This document shows positions 9,901 to 17,319 of a stretch of 64,000 bases of DNA, one piece after another. This stretch comes from Martelella limonii. GTDB lineage: Bacteria; Pseudomonadota; Alphaproteobacteria; Rhizobiales; Rhizobiaceae. A program made the translations under genes and the position numbers. Every line of letters begins with the position of its first letter. Within the stretch, counting starts at the first letter, position 1. The stretch is taken from assembly GCF_013344475.1 (NCBI RefSeq), contig NZ_JABUOU010000007.1:172439-236438 (forward strand), written 5' to 3'. The notes beneath the pieces are model-generated. The model made no database searches. It saw nothing but the letters and a program-made list of their open reading frames with translations, and was not told the origin of the DNA.

Positions 9901-11086
9901 CCGCACCGGTTTTACGGGTGAGCTGAACGCTCTGATAGACGGTTCCAAGGTAAACCGCACCGGCAGACTGTGTGGTGATCTTGCCCGCCATCGGCGTTTG
10001 CGCTGAACCGACCTGAACCTCGGCAGCCGTTGCATTCGGATTTTCTACATCGACGGAACTGCTCCCGCCGCCATCGCCACCGGGGCCTGTCTCGAAGCTA
10101 TTGGTGTTATAGGGTGTATTGCCGCCATATGAAGCGGCCAGAATGGCCGGCCCGCTCTTGGTGGCGTAGACGGATTTCGATGTGTAGACCGAAACGGGCA
10201 AGGCATATCCGCTCGAGGTGTAATCGCCCGAACCCGAATAGGTGGCCGGACCGCCAAGGCTCAGCGCGGCAATGCCGAAGGTGGCGCCGGACACCGTTCC
10301 GGTTGAATGCACGGAGACGGCACCCCCCTGACCTGCATTGGCATCCTTGTCATGGGAATCGCGCGTGGCCCCTCCTTGTGAGAGCGCGAAAATGCCGCCG
10401 CCCACCAAGCTTGAGACATCCCCGGAGCTTATGATGGAAACATTGCCGCCATCCCCGGCCCCGGTCTCCTTGTTCGTGTCGGTCCCGCTCCAGTTGAGCG
10501 CGCCGAGCGACACCGCATTCAGCCCGTTGGACTGGGTTCTGCCGATACGCAGATTGCTGTAGGGAATCTCATCTCCAGGGGCAAAAAGCAGATCGGTGTC
10601 GCCAGCCTCGCTCACCGTGACCGTCGCGCTATTGGTGACCTTCACACCAAAGCCCGACCACGCCCAGTTGGAATGCACGCCATAGGTCTGACCGCGGTAG
10701 GTATCGCTCCCGCCGCCATCGCCTGGATTGATGAGCGCCATATAGGCACCGCCATAGGCATATTGCGTCGTTGTCAAAGTCCCGGAAGAAATCGTGCAGC
10801 TGATTGTCTGCGAAGCAATGTCGCTGTTTCTGCTCTCAAACTGATCCTTGTCTATGTTTGAAGCCGTTTCGGTCGTCACCCAGGACGGTTCGCACGTCAC
10901 CGACGCATAGGCGCGGGTGTAGCCACGGGAATAAAACGGCATGGGAACACCGGCAAGCGTTCCGGCAAGAGCCGTGGAATGAAACAGAAGTGACGATGCA
11001 ATCCATCGCCTCTTGCCGGCCACGTGTTTGCGAACCTGTTTCGGATCAACCTGGCTGACCGATATATAGTGCCGCTTCTTATCCAC
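3977..11086 (-). CDS. Giant autotransporter with SIGGGGG repeats (AT1)
   Basis: A type Va autotransporter of about 2,369 residues. The C-terminal ~280 residues form a beta-barrel domain (ends VRFGYRF, terminal Phe) that would insert in the outer membrane and export the long passenger. The passenger is built of repeats of ~70-150 residues, each containing a GIVAQSIGGGGG-type element; I count about 16 near-matches. Two consecutive repeats carry Asp-rich and Ser/Asp-rich insertions (coding 7251-7408 and 6937-7063), the second with two Cys. Start: the longest frame opens with a TTG at 11203 lacking a ribosome site. GTG at 11086 (VDKKRHYISVSQVDPKQV) has AGGG 8 bases upstream and lies downstream of a TATAAT at 11153-11158, so I prefer it. 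An extended basic N-region precedes a hydrophobic signal segment (WIASSLLFHSTALAGTLAG). Probably an adhesin or biofilm protein; no protease or lipase motif was seen. Confidence 0.88.
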   Translation of the reverse strand: MDKKRHYISVSQVDPKQVRKHVAGKRRWIASSLLFHSTALAGTLAGVPMPFYSRGYTRAYASVTCEPSWVTTETASNIDKDQFESRNSDIASQTISCTISSGTLTTTQYAYGGAYMALINPGDGGGSDTYRGQTYGVHSNWAWSGFGVKVTNSATVTVSEAGDTDLLFAPGDEIPYSNLRIGRTQSNGLNAVSLGALNWSGTDTNKETGAGDGGNVSIISSGDVSSLVGGGIFALSQGGATRDSHDKDANAGQGGAVSVHSTGTVSGATFGIAALSLGGPATYSGSGDYTSSGYALPVSVYTSKSVYATKSGPAILAASYGGNTPYNTNSFETGPGGDGGGSSSVDVENPNATAAEVQVGSAQTPMAGKITTQSAGAVYLGTVYQSVQLTRKTGAAIMAISRSGDGLPGGGKKAMEGFNASPVAVTVYGASSTLLDSQGDYSPGILAVSQGGTSYESTKDGREAPGGGGANVNVKLTGGGQIITHGDTSSAIIAQSLGGGGSSTYKGENGWGGLAQIVTVANDFGLTTYGDHSHGIIAQSASAADGDGIYTNSDGGTLTWGDTSANGSTSDDVTVTNTGNITVHGIDSHGIVAQSIGGGGGLLESAGSVPTTSLTYGTAVASPYDGQTVGGQNSGSVPGTVTVTNKGNISTYGGYAGAKTAASSSDQTELGGGIAILAQSIGGGGGTNSGTGSTGAIGAGTSSSSAVKSSSDSATSGSNGGTVDVHNYGNLSTVGSEAHGIVAQSIGGGGGQGRNKKGLFHTVGGAGGPGGDGGSALIITESGTSISVAGDYAMGMIAHSVGGGGGAGGQATAWGIGFSSATGGSGGAGGEGGSAQVTQYGSGTKGASGYSIVSTKGDHGTGMLVQSIGGGGGVGGNGKSTAAGLGIAISIAHGGTGAYGGDGGEAKVYTNGVVSTSGTDAQGIVVQSIGGGGGSGGQASSKAISAGVPFDEEGNTVSLSVSVAHGGNAGAGGDGGTANAHIYKTSRVVTTGDGAGGLVVQSIGGGGGNGGDATASSVAKSITSWLAEDEEAVDAGTDFAVSVNSYVGGSGGIGGVGGTVSVSHYGAISTTGSYADAILAHSIGGGGGNAGTGSGSTKAANGIKSAALNIGLGADGGSGNDGGSVDVHMDDAGASLYTGGHVSRGIFAQSIGGGGGSSSGGGGSGDADWALTIGLGAKGSAGGDGGAVSISSEGTITTKGDWSDAILAQSIGGGGGAAGSGKSSLSIKEDEDDDDDDDDDDSDDAAEATQLSMAAVASSDDDDDDDGGDDDSDDDSDDKTLTFGVTVGSTGGAGGAGGTVTIGEDGSGTIVGTGTIHTYGTMSSGIVAQSIGGGGGAVAISSGSDDSDDSSSSSASGSSDSSSCDSASSASSSDSDSDDKDSCATLTIGSAGGSGGDGGDVSVYAGSIYTGGFASHGVVAQSIAGGGGIGFSSGLAISKVKIGLGGTSVGSAGTAGTVTVKTLSDTQIVTKGDGSQGIIAQSIGGGGGLVSVALGTANAVNDDTISNVLSATLGSDDGSGDAHGGAVSISHSGKIRTYGTRSVGIVGQSISGGGGFLTAASTVTDKMTFIKEQAPNSADKVSVTVEGDASIVTSGDGAFGVLAQTVSGGGGVAGDLAQKLNATYGYYGGLSSGSNFYYTDSGNAESAGTVDVSVASGASVYTTGKYAHGIVAQAIGGSGGIFTQNGKTYAGTLGRFNNTEGDRADGNTMTGSLAVTVDGSVTAKDPTAWGVWAQTTSPTMTLTINKGGSVTGSGASATNGDFLGGAVYASGAATTSITHNNYGTLSGNLLHHTFATPSSSAADGAVKMAALGGTSLLLNQGTGTFVTGAIADVDGVLNAGSINPGGAWNTISTTFTGDLLGVGTKADGSAYDVADLGLSTTFSPFSYFKRSDRFDWRTDTSSSGGLLTDVDVDMENGTADRVLIEGDFAGTWGVDVNANALLPKTRTEFLKAEGADMSAITALSSLVFDFTEVTKSSEGWQGFSVDDAHFTGNGVSLGKNAGEVSKAMQQSWDKISDGSASELKFDTDEISLGQAFGAFHQSEPETFSDMLLELDSQTAAAPLAASPSAAIAAASSVLSCPAFETTGVMMDEGSCVWSRALGGETTQEAHGDARGYTQSVGGLQFGGQTEISDGWFLGSALSYENSWFRDDSGSEKMDQQSFTGAVALKREMGPWLLGLVAGAGYNSGDSKRYINLDTLSATARGEPDSAMLFARFRASYEVAFGDQYYMRPRVDFDVINMQQFGYTETGAGALNLMVDGNSDTAFGVTPGIEFGVRIPFKEDWPARLYGDLGVTFLSSDAWETTARFAGLSSMDSFSTFTPIADTVGHVSLGLDLAKRQGMELKFQYDGAFADDYQSHVGSVRFGYRF
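6937..7063 (-). repeat. Ser/Asp-rich low-complexity tract in AT1
   Basis: On the minus strand this stretch encodes a run of Ser and Asp (for example DDSDDSSSSSASGSSDSSSC) ending at KDSC, with two cysteines about 20 residues apart in an otherwise almost cysteine-free passenger. It interrupts one of the SIGGGGG repeats. Confidence 0.7.
7251..7408 (-). repeat. Poly-Asp triplet tract in AT1
   Basis: The plus strand is dominated by gtc/atc triplets; the minus strand encodes two runs of Asp (10 and 7 in a row) separated by an Ala-rich linker of about 20 residues. As a triplet repeat it can change length without loss of frame. It lies in the repeat next to the Ser/Asp tract. Confidence 0.75.
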
Positions 11087-11152
11087 GTTTCGCACCCTAA
11101 TATATTTATTAGCAATGTGAGAAAGATGGCAGACCGACCTCAATCGCGCCAC

Positions 11153-11158
11153 ATTATA
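11153..11158 (-). promoter_or_regulatory. Possible -10 box of AT1
   Basis: The minus strand reads GAAATATAATGTGG, a perfect TATAAT about 67 bases upstream of the preferred GTG start at 11086. No good -35 is visible 16-18 bases upstream. It is listed mainly because a start site here would rule out the upstream TTG start. Confidence 0.3.
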
Positions 11159-11248
11159 TTTCTTCGGTACCAGGAAAGGTCTCCGAAAAGACTGAATCGT
11201 CAATTCAATTCCGTTTGGCGGATTTGATGATTTTGAATGCAGAAACGA

Positions 11249-11443
11249 TCAGGACGACTGCTGAAAAGTCGCGTTTGATTTTCTCCACAGACAGTGCACC
11301 CTGATGAAGCGCTCGCTTTTTGCGACAGCCATTTCCACGCGGGCAAGGTCTGCCCATCCTGACTGCAGGACACGGTCGACAAAGATGCCGGCTTCATGAC
11401 AGCCGGCATCGCGCAGCGCGTTTCGAAGCACTCCCGCCCGCAA
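11249..11443 (-). CDS. Possible small ORF (64 residues)
   Basis: MRAGVLRNALRDAGCHEAGI and on, in the 250-base gap between AT1 and the secreted hypothetical upstream. The composition is ordinary for a globular fragment, but there is no clear ribosome site and no family match I recognise. It could be a degraded remnant. Confidence 0.2.
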   Translation of the reverse strand: MRAGVLRNALRDAGCHEAGIFVDRVLQSGWADLARVEMAVAKSERFIRVHCLWRKSNATFQQSS

Positions 11444-11453
11444 CGCATGACTT

Positions 11454-12224
11454 TCAGTCTGCGATCCGGATCCAGGCTCCGTCTCGGTCGATCCGGCATC
11501 CCTGCGGCCCTACTCCAAGCATGGCGGCAGCGATCGCGGGCAGCTTGATGACGATGCTGGTGGACAGGTCGATGCGGTCAGGGTTCGTGACCTGCATGAA
11601 CAGCGTCACATCGCTGCTCGCGCCTTCTGCCTGTTCCATCGGTGGAACGAAATTGGTGATCCACCCCTTTCCCGAAGTCTTCCACTTGAGCCCCGCCGCC
11701 TCTGACATTTCCAGCTGCGAGGGATGGAATGGCGGCGAAAACTGCAGCGTTCTCTCCCCCTGGTTCATCGCATCCAGAATACCTGCGCGGCTGGCGATCA
11801 TATCCTGAAACTGGGCCGGGCAGCCTTCAATGCTGGCAGGCCCCACTTCGGCACGCCATCTGCCGCTTTTCGGTTGCGGGCCCTCCACCGGAACGCCTGC
11901 CTTGAAGACCTTGCTCTTCGGTCGGCAAAGGGTTGGCCCTTCGTAGCGGATGTCATCCGTTGCAGCCATCACCGCGAGCTCATCCGGGCGGGTATCGGGT
12001 GGTGCCCATTGCGCGGGTTTGCCCTTGCTTATCACGAACATGGTCGAGCCCTCCGGCCGCAAGGCGGCCTCGGTATCAAGAGCAGCCAGCATTGCCGGAT
12101 CGGCACTGACGAAATCGACCCTGACGCCCTCTTCGATCAGCACCACCATTGGCGGGCAGCCGATCTGAGCAGAAGACGTTGATCCAAGACAGGCGGCGAT
12201 CAGCATTGCGATCAATACGCGCAT
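11454..12224 (-). CDS. Secreted protein of unknown function, last gene of the VWA unit
   Basis: 256 residues with a signal peptide (MRVLIAMLIAACLGSTSSAQ). The mature part has four cysteines, probably forming disulfides in the periplasm. A segment around residue 184, LKWKTSGKGWITNFVPP, recalls the LPDGW-type segments repeated in the VWA protein encoded just upstream, suggesting shared ancestry or a common partner. The ATG follows the VWA stop by a single base, so the two are co-translated. I do not recognise a named family. Confidence 0.7.
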   Translation of the reverse strand: MRVLIAMLIAACLGSTSSAQIGCPPMVVLIEEGVRVDFVSADPAMLAALDTEAALRPEGSTMFVISKGKPAQWAPPDTRPDELAVMAATDDIRYEGPTLCRPKSKVFKAGVPVEGPQPKSGRWRAEVGPASIEGCPAQFQDMIASRAGILDAMNQGERTLQFSPPFHPSQLEMSEAAGLKWKTSGKGWITNFVPPMEQAEGASSDVTLFMQVTNPDRIDLSTSIVIKLPAIAAAMLGVGPQGCRIDRDGAWIRIAD

Positions 12225-12225
12225 A

Positions 12226-15216
12226 TCAATTCCCCGTCAGCTGGCGGCGGAGCGCCTCGAAGGCATCGGCATCAACGCCCTGCCCCGGTTTTGGAAGGAC
12301 AAGCGCGCGACCTGACCCCGCCTGGGCACTGCCGGTGAGGCTGCCTCTGATCAGGTCGAACTCGCCGGTGGAAATGTAGGCACTGAAATAGCAGAGCGAA
12401 CCGAGCGCCGTGACTTCGCAATCACTTCCGCCGGGCTGGTTCAGGCCAAGCCGCTTCCGGTTTCCCGCCGGGTCCTGATCGGTGAACCATGTCGAAATCC
12501 GCCCGTCGCTCCCGCGTGCCGCAACCTCGACCGACCACCCTGCAGGCAGGGCCCCTGATATCCCCAGATCGGGCTGCTGAAACGTACAGTCGGCCTCTAT
12601 CGGGCAGCGACGCAGAACGGTGCCTCGCGATGTCGGTGCGGGCGTCGCTTGCTGCGCCTCTATCGCGCCGAGCAGCACGCCCAGAACGGCAGATGGATCG
12701 CCGGAACTGCTGCCATCCTTTCCCATCGCGGCCATCGCGGTCATTGCGGAGGCCAGAGCCTCGGCGCTTGCCGCTGCCGCCGGGTCCTGACCTTTCAATT
12801 GCTCCGCCAGCTTGGAAACGGCTGCGGCCGGATCCGGCAGAGTGTTGGTGTCTGCTGCGGCGTCTTGCGGCCTTGTCAACCGGATCTTGTCGGTTACCAG
12901 ATCGAATGCAGCCCGGTTTGCAGGATCGCCCGCACCGGTCATGCAGGCGATGCCATAGCGAAACGACGCACAAGGGCCTGCCTGCTCATCCCAGCCGTCC
13001 GGATTGAGCGCAATAATGTCAGGGACTTCCATCGGGCTGTAGAATATCATATGCGGCCGATCACTGATGCCACCCGCAGGGGCCGGTTCCAGCCATGGGA
13101 TGTCGGTGAACCAGCGCGGCGGCAGCGGAAAGGCTATGCCGGTTGCCTGATCGACGAAAACACAGGGCAAGCCATCCTGTTCGCACCGGTAGCCGATCTT
13201 TTCCGCCGGCAACACCTCATCCGGCCCATGGGTCGGGTCCATATCGCCGGTCATGCCGGCAGGCGGCGCAAAGTTCAGCGTCTGCGCAATAAAGGCAGCA
13301 ATCGCCGCGATCGTCGGGTCATTGCTTTCGAAATAGCAAAGCTGCCCCATCGAGACCTCCTGGCATGGTCCGTTGCTGGCGATCCACTGGTGCGGATTGA
13401 GCACGATCGTCTCAATCGTATCTCCGGCACTCTTCATGAAATTCATGCGCGGCAGACCCGGCTCGCCACCGGTTGTCCAAGCCTCGGTCGTCGGGAAATC
13501 TGTAATCCAGCCATCCGGCAGCATGAATGACAGACCGGTTTGCCGGTCCGTAAACGGGCAGAAGGCGGCCCCCTTGCAGACATAGGCGACATCGTCGCCG
13601 AGGCCGATATCCTGCATCGAATCCGGCTCCAGACGTCCTGCGTCCAGCTCCCCGGATTCCAGGGTCATCTGGTCGGACGGCATCGCGTCGGCATCTTCGG
13701 CTGGCGGCAAGGCAAGGCGGGCAGGCGCGGATGGGCTGACCTCAAGCGGCCGGCGCGCCAGCACAGCCCGGCCATCATGGCCTTCGACGATATACCGCAG
13801 TTCGTAACGTCCCGGTGCATCCGGCGCGGTCAGCGTATTTTCATTGCCACGCGTGTCGCGGGTGTAAAAATAGGTGAGTTCACCACTGAACGCATCAAAG
13901 CCCGGCGTCACTAGATCGACCCAGTCGCCGGAGCTGTTTGGCCCGCTGAAGCGAACAGGAAATTCTGCGCCCGGCTGGACCTGATCGGGTGCGATCAGAC
14001 GCGCTGTTGTCGGCATGACCGTAAGAGGCACCGCAAGGCCGATCGCGCGCGCCTCCGTTCCTTGCACGATGTAGCGCAGATCATATTGTCCAATGCTGAT
14101 CGGCACCTGGATCTCAAGCGGATTTCCGGCGCTGGCATAGGTGTAGGACAGCTCGGAACTGGTGCGCTCAGCACCGGCTTCGACCACATCGATATAGTCG
14201 CCCTCATTGCCGGGTCCCTGCCAATGGACGGTGATCACCGCGCCCTGTTCGGCGGAGACCGGTGCATCGAGGGCGAATTCGGCCTCCGTCACGGCAATCG
14301 GCAGGGTTGCCACCACCTCATCCCCCTGAGCGCTCGCCCAGACATAGCGCAACAGATAGTCTCCGGGGCTCGCTGGCATTCTCACCACGGAAGGTTGCCC
14401 ATCGCGTGTATAGGCCCAGTTCAGCGACCGGGTTGCCGGCTGGTTTGCCGGAACGATATCGACATAGTCGTCCGGGCCGGCCGGCCCTTGCCAGACGACC
14501 GTGATGGTGGTGGTGATCGGCGCGGATGCAGGCGCCTCAAGGCTTGCCTTCGGCAGTGCAGCCACGGGTTTTGGTGCAGGCGGCTTTTCCTCGAGAACGG
14601 TTTGCGCGAGTGCCGCCGAAAGGGCGTCCGCATTGCCCGCCTGGATATATCGGCCACCGGTATTCTCCGCCAGACAGGCAACCTTGGCACCGTCATCCTT
14701 GGAAAGCCCGAAGCCAACGACATGGGCGGTGAAATCGATCCCCGCCGCTTCCAGTTCGTTGCCGAGCGCGCATGGATCCGCACCGCAGGTTTCAAGGCCA
14801 TCCGTCACCAGCACGAGTGTCGCCGGGTTCTCGGTAATGCGGAGCGCCTCCGCGCCCTGACGCACCGCATCGCTCAAGGGCGTGCGCCCCTGGAAACGCA
14901 TGGCATTGACCGCAGCGACGATATCGCCACCCGCGCCGGGCGCCGGCTGCACCATGACTTCGATGTCGGAGCAATCGCCCCTGGTGCGATGACCGTAGGC
15001 AACAAGCCCGACTTCGCGCTCCGGCCCGATCTCGCCGACGAGATCGGCGACCGCCTTGCGCGCGATTTCAAGCTTGGGAACCCCGTCGATCTGCCCCCAC
15101 ATCGAGCCCGATCCGTCCATGACGATGATGGTGCGGCCCGCGTCTTCTGCTGCAGCGTTCAGCGAAGTCGCACAAAGTGTCGCAATGCCAAGCAGAATAG
15201 AAACCAGCGTTTTCAA
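12226..15216 (-). CDS. Secreted VWA-domain protein with triple Ig-like and triple Cys-rich repeats
   Basis: About 996 residues. Start chosen at TTG 15216: GGAGGA lies 6 bases upstream, and the product then opens with a clean signal peptide (MKTLVSILLGIATLCATSLN); upstream in-frame starts only add a hydrophilic leader. VWA domain about residues 28-210 with MIDAS DGSGS (34-38), GRTPLSD and LVTDGLETC. Next come three ~90-residue Ig-like repeats marked by V-x-W/F-x-GP-x4-DYVD and a closing YxLRY. After a linker come three Cys-containing modules (C-x4-5-C ... LPxGW ... C ... CYF). The protein is probably periplasmic, binding a partner through a metal ion. It is the middle gene of a three-gene unit with a membrane protein upstream and a small secreted protein downstream. 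Function unknown. Confidence 0.85.
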   Translation of the reverse strand: MKTLVSILLGIATLCATSLNAAAEDAGRTIIVMDGSGSMWGQIDGVPKLEIARKAVADLVGEIGPEREVGLVAYGHRTRGDCSDIEVMVQPAPGAGGDIVAAVNAMRFQGRTPLSDAVRQGAEALRITENPATLVLVTDGLETCGADPCALGNELEAAGIDFTAHVVGFGLSKDDGAKVACLAENTGGRYIQAGNADALSAALAQTVLEEKPPAPKPVAALPKASLEAPASAPITTTITVVWQGPAGPDDYVDIVPANQPATRSLNWAYTRDGQPSVVRMPASPGDYLLRYVWASAQGDEVVATLPIAVTEAEFALDAPVSAEQGAVITVHWQGPGNEGDYIDVVEAGAERTSSELSYTYASAGNPLEIQVPISIGQYDLRYIVQGTEARAIGLAVPLTVMPTTARLIAPDQVQPGAEFPVRFSGPNSSGDWVDLVTPGFDAFSGELTYFYTRDTRGNENTLTAPDAPGRYELRYIVEGHDGRAVLARRPLEVSPSAPARLALPPAEDADAMPSDQMTLESGELDAGRLEPDSMQDIGLGDDVAYVCKGAAFCPFTDRQTGLSFMLPDGWITDFPTTEAWTTGGEPGLPRMNFMKSAGDTIETIVLNPHQWIASNGPCQEVSMGQLCYFESNDPTIAAIAAFIAQTLNFAPPAGMTGDMDPTHGPDEVLPAEKIGYRCEQDGLPCVFVDQATGIAFPLPPRWFTDIPWLEPAPAGGISDRPHMIFYSPMEVPDIIALNPDGWDEQAGPCASFRYGIACMTGAGDPANRAAFDLVTDKIRLTRPQDAAADTNTLPDPAAAVSKLAEQLKGQDPAAAASAEALASAMTAMAAMGKDGSSSGDPSAVLGVLLGAIEAQQATPAPTSRGTVLRRCPIEADCTFQQPDLGISGALPAGWSVEVAARGSDGRISTWFTDQDPAGNRKRLGLNQPGGSDCEVTALGSLCYFSAYISTGEFDLIRGSLTGSAQAGSGRALVLPKPGQGVDADAFEALRRQLTGN

Positions 15217-15239
15217 GATGTGTCCTCCGGATATGATGT

Positions 15240-16226
15240 TCATCGGGCCGCTTGCCCGCGCGGTCTGGAGCCAAAGCCCGCGCCGACCCATGTCGTCGCG
15301 CGCTCACCCAACCTCCTGAATTTCCCCGATGCCTGATCAAGCTGGTGTTGCCATGCCGGATCGGGCTTCTGTCCGTCCGTGACCTTGAAGAAGGCCTGCA
15401 ACAGGCAGGCAATGGCAAAGGGCTCGATCAGCGCGGCCTTGACCGCCCAGGCAAACAGCAGGGCGAACACGAAACCACCCGCCGACCAGGCTCCGGGAAT
15501 GAGGTAGACCACGGCTGCAGCAGGCGCGAGCATGAGCAGGAACACGATGAACGAGAGCCCATAGACAAACAGCGCCACCCAGGACGCATTGATCATCATC
15601 GGCTTTGCATTCTGGCCATAAAGCACCAGCGCCTCTTGCGCCGAAGCCCAGGGATTGTCGGAGCGATGGCGGAAATTATGCGCCAGGATGACTTCATCGA
15701 GAAGCCCGACGGCAATCTTCAGATAGGCCCGCAAAAGTCCCGCCAGACCGTTCAGCCCTGGGATCGGAATAAGGGATACAATGCCTTCTACAAGCCCGGT
15801 CACGACGCTGATGACGCCCTTGACGAGCTGGTCCAGGCCAAACAGGACGGAAGACTGGCCGAAATGGTTCGCGACAATCCTGCGGGCATAGGCAATCTGC
15901 CCCTGTCCCGCCGGAATGTCGCGTCCATCCAGCAGCTCGACCATCACCGCGATATGTCCGGCCTTGACCATGTAGAGGAGATATTCGCGCAGCATGTAGA
16001 TGACGCCAGCGGTTAACGCCAGGCCAATGCCGCCACCCCAGAGGGCGCCGGTCGCGCGCTGCTCCGCATCGCCGAAACTTGCGACAGAATAGCCAATCCC
16101 GGCACCCGTGCCGGTGACCGCCACAAAAAGTGCGGCAATGGCGAAATAGACAACAACCCGCATCAGCACGAAAGGTGCAGTGCGGCCCATCAGCGCCATG
16201 CTTCTAGCGAATGAAAAATCCCACAT
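15240..16226 (-). CDS. Polytopic inner-membrane protein of the VWA unit
   Basis: 328 residues with about six hydrophobic segments, starting MWDFSFARSMALMGRTAPFV. The sequence includes an amphipathic region around residues 125-165 (SVLFGLDQLVKGVISVVTGL) and a charged C-terminal tail. No transporter signature was seen. The 3' end overlaps an in-frame ATG of the VWA gene, although the better VWA start lies 24 bases further on, so the two are one transcription unit. It may anchor or export the VWA partner; that is inference from position only. Confidence 0.75.
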   Translation of the reverse strand: MWDFSFARSMALMGRTAPFVLMRVVVYFAIAALFVAVTGTGAGIGYSVASFGDAEQRATGALWGGGIGLALTAGVIYMLREYLLYMVKAGHIAVMVELLDGRDIPAGQGQIAYARRIVANHFGQSSVLFGLDQLVKGVISVVTGLVEGIVSLIPIPGLNGLAGLLRAYLKIAVGLLDEVILAHNFRHRSDNPWASAQEALVLYGQNAKPMMINASWVALFVYGLSFIVFLLMLAPAAAVVYLIPGAWSAGGFVFALLFAWAVKAALIEPFAIACLLQAFFKVTDGQKPDPAWQHQLDQASGKFRRLGERATTWVGAGFGSRPRGQAAR

Positions 16227-16293
16227 GCGCGCGCCACATCCCCTGGCATTTTCAAAGGCAAGACGGGATTAAAGCGTCGTTTGGGAATTGATG

Positions 16294-16313
16294 CCCCCTC
16301 TATCTGGAGGGGG
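16294..16313. terminator. Hairpin at the stop of the response regulator
   Basis: CCCCCTC (16294-16300), loop of 6, GAGGGGG (16307-16313). The stem overlaps the stop codon of the minus-strand regulator gene (16300-16302). No strong T-run follows, so it may be a weak terminator or a 3' mRNA stabiliser. Confidence 0.35.
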
Positions 16314-17319
16314 AAAGCGCACAAAGTGAGAGAATGAACACAACAAGATCGCTTTGCCTGTTGGTCTGCGTCTTGGCGAACAGGTTCTTGAGGTGATACG
16401 AAACCGTCGTCGACGATACACCCATGACATCGGCTATTTCCTCGCTGCGCAGTCCCTTGGCGAGAAGCGCTGCGAGCTCGGCCTCCTTTGGGGTCAGGTT
16501 CAGGGCTGCTTGCAACAAGTCGGGCTCCGGTATCGACCGGGTTCCGGGGTCGGCAATCACAACGAGCGCTGCCCGTTGGACGCCTTCCACGGCCGCAATC
16601 CGGCCGATCAGCAAGATCATCTCGCGATCGCGCTCCGGCGCTGTCACGATGACCGATCTCACCATGCCTGTTTCATCCGCCATCACTTCGGCAAGCGCAT
16701 CGATGAACAGCGCGTTGTTTTTTGACAGCGAGAGCGCCCGATCGAGCTGCAGCCCGGCGCCGATGCAGGCTAAGCTTCTGGCCTTGGGATTGGCGTATAG
16801 GACATGTGCCTCGCGATCGACAATGACCAGCGCCTGCGCCAGACATTCAAGGGCAGAATAGTGGCCGTTTTCGGCTGAACCCAGAGCCTCTCGCGTTTGT
16901 GCCAGACGATCGTTGACGGCGATTTCTACCCGGCTGACAAGCCGCAAATGCGCGGAAACGGTCGCCAGCAGCATTTCATAGTCGACCGGCTTGACCAGAT
17001 AGTCATCCGCCCCGCCGAGCTTTCCCGCGATGATGTCCTGCCGATCGCTGAAAGCTGTCAGAAACAGGAACGGGACTGTCGAGAGGTCGGGCCTATCGTC
17101 CCGGATACGGTCAAGCAGTCCGCGCCCGTCGAGAACCGGCATGGCAATATCGCAGAGGATCAGATCAGGGCGACCTTCCGCCAGAAAGGCAAGAGCGTCA
17201 TTCCCATCGCGAACCCCGACTGCTTCATAGCCGGCCTCGACAAGTTCCGCACAAATATCATTGCGCAGCGCAGGCTCGTCTTCACAAACCAGAATTCTCG
17301 CCTTGTTGTTCAACGCCAC
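16300..17319 (-). CDS. REC-LuxR response regulator
   Basis: About 339 residues if started at GTG 17319 (VALNNKARILVCEDEP); the longer frame from 17400 runs deep inside the kinase gene and adds no domain. An N-terminal receiver domain (residues ~8-125) has the acidic pair ED near 13-14, phospho-acceptor Asp57 (LILCDIAMP), a Thr in FLFLTAF and Lys in LVKPVD. The middle region (~150-250) looks PAS-like (VIVDREAHVLYANPKA). The C-terminal LuxR-type HTH (LTPKEAELAALLAKGLRSEE, about 270-330) binds DNA. It overlaps the kinase gene by 38 bases and is surely its partner. GTG versus the TTG two codons later cannot be settled from the sequence. Confidence 0.88.
   Translation of the reverse strand: MALNNKARILVCEDEPALRNDICAELVEAGYEAVGVRDGNDALAFLAEGRPDLILCDIAMPVLDGRGLLDRIRDDRPDLSTVPFLFLTAFSDRQDIIAGKLGGADDYLVKPVDYEMLLATVSAHLRLVSRVEIAVNDRLAQTREALGSAENGHYSALECLAQALVIVDREAHVLYANPKARSLACIGAGLQLDRALSLSKNNALFIDALAEVMADETGMVRSVIVTAPERDREMILLIGRIAAVEGVQRAALVVIADPGTRSIPEPDLLQAALNLTPKEAELAALLAKGLRSEEIADVMGVSSTTVSYHLKNLFAKTQTNRQSDLVVFILSLCALSPSR

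Noticed and set aside
11087..11203. Upstream TTG start of AT1
   Set aside because: No ribosome site, and a TATAAT at 11153-11158 would place transcription downstream of it; GTG 11086 has AGGG at 8 bases.
14062..15336. Plus-strand ORF of 424 codons
   Set aside because: Antisense to the VWA protein, whose MIDAS motif and signal peptide are unmistakable.
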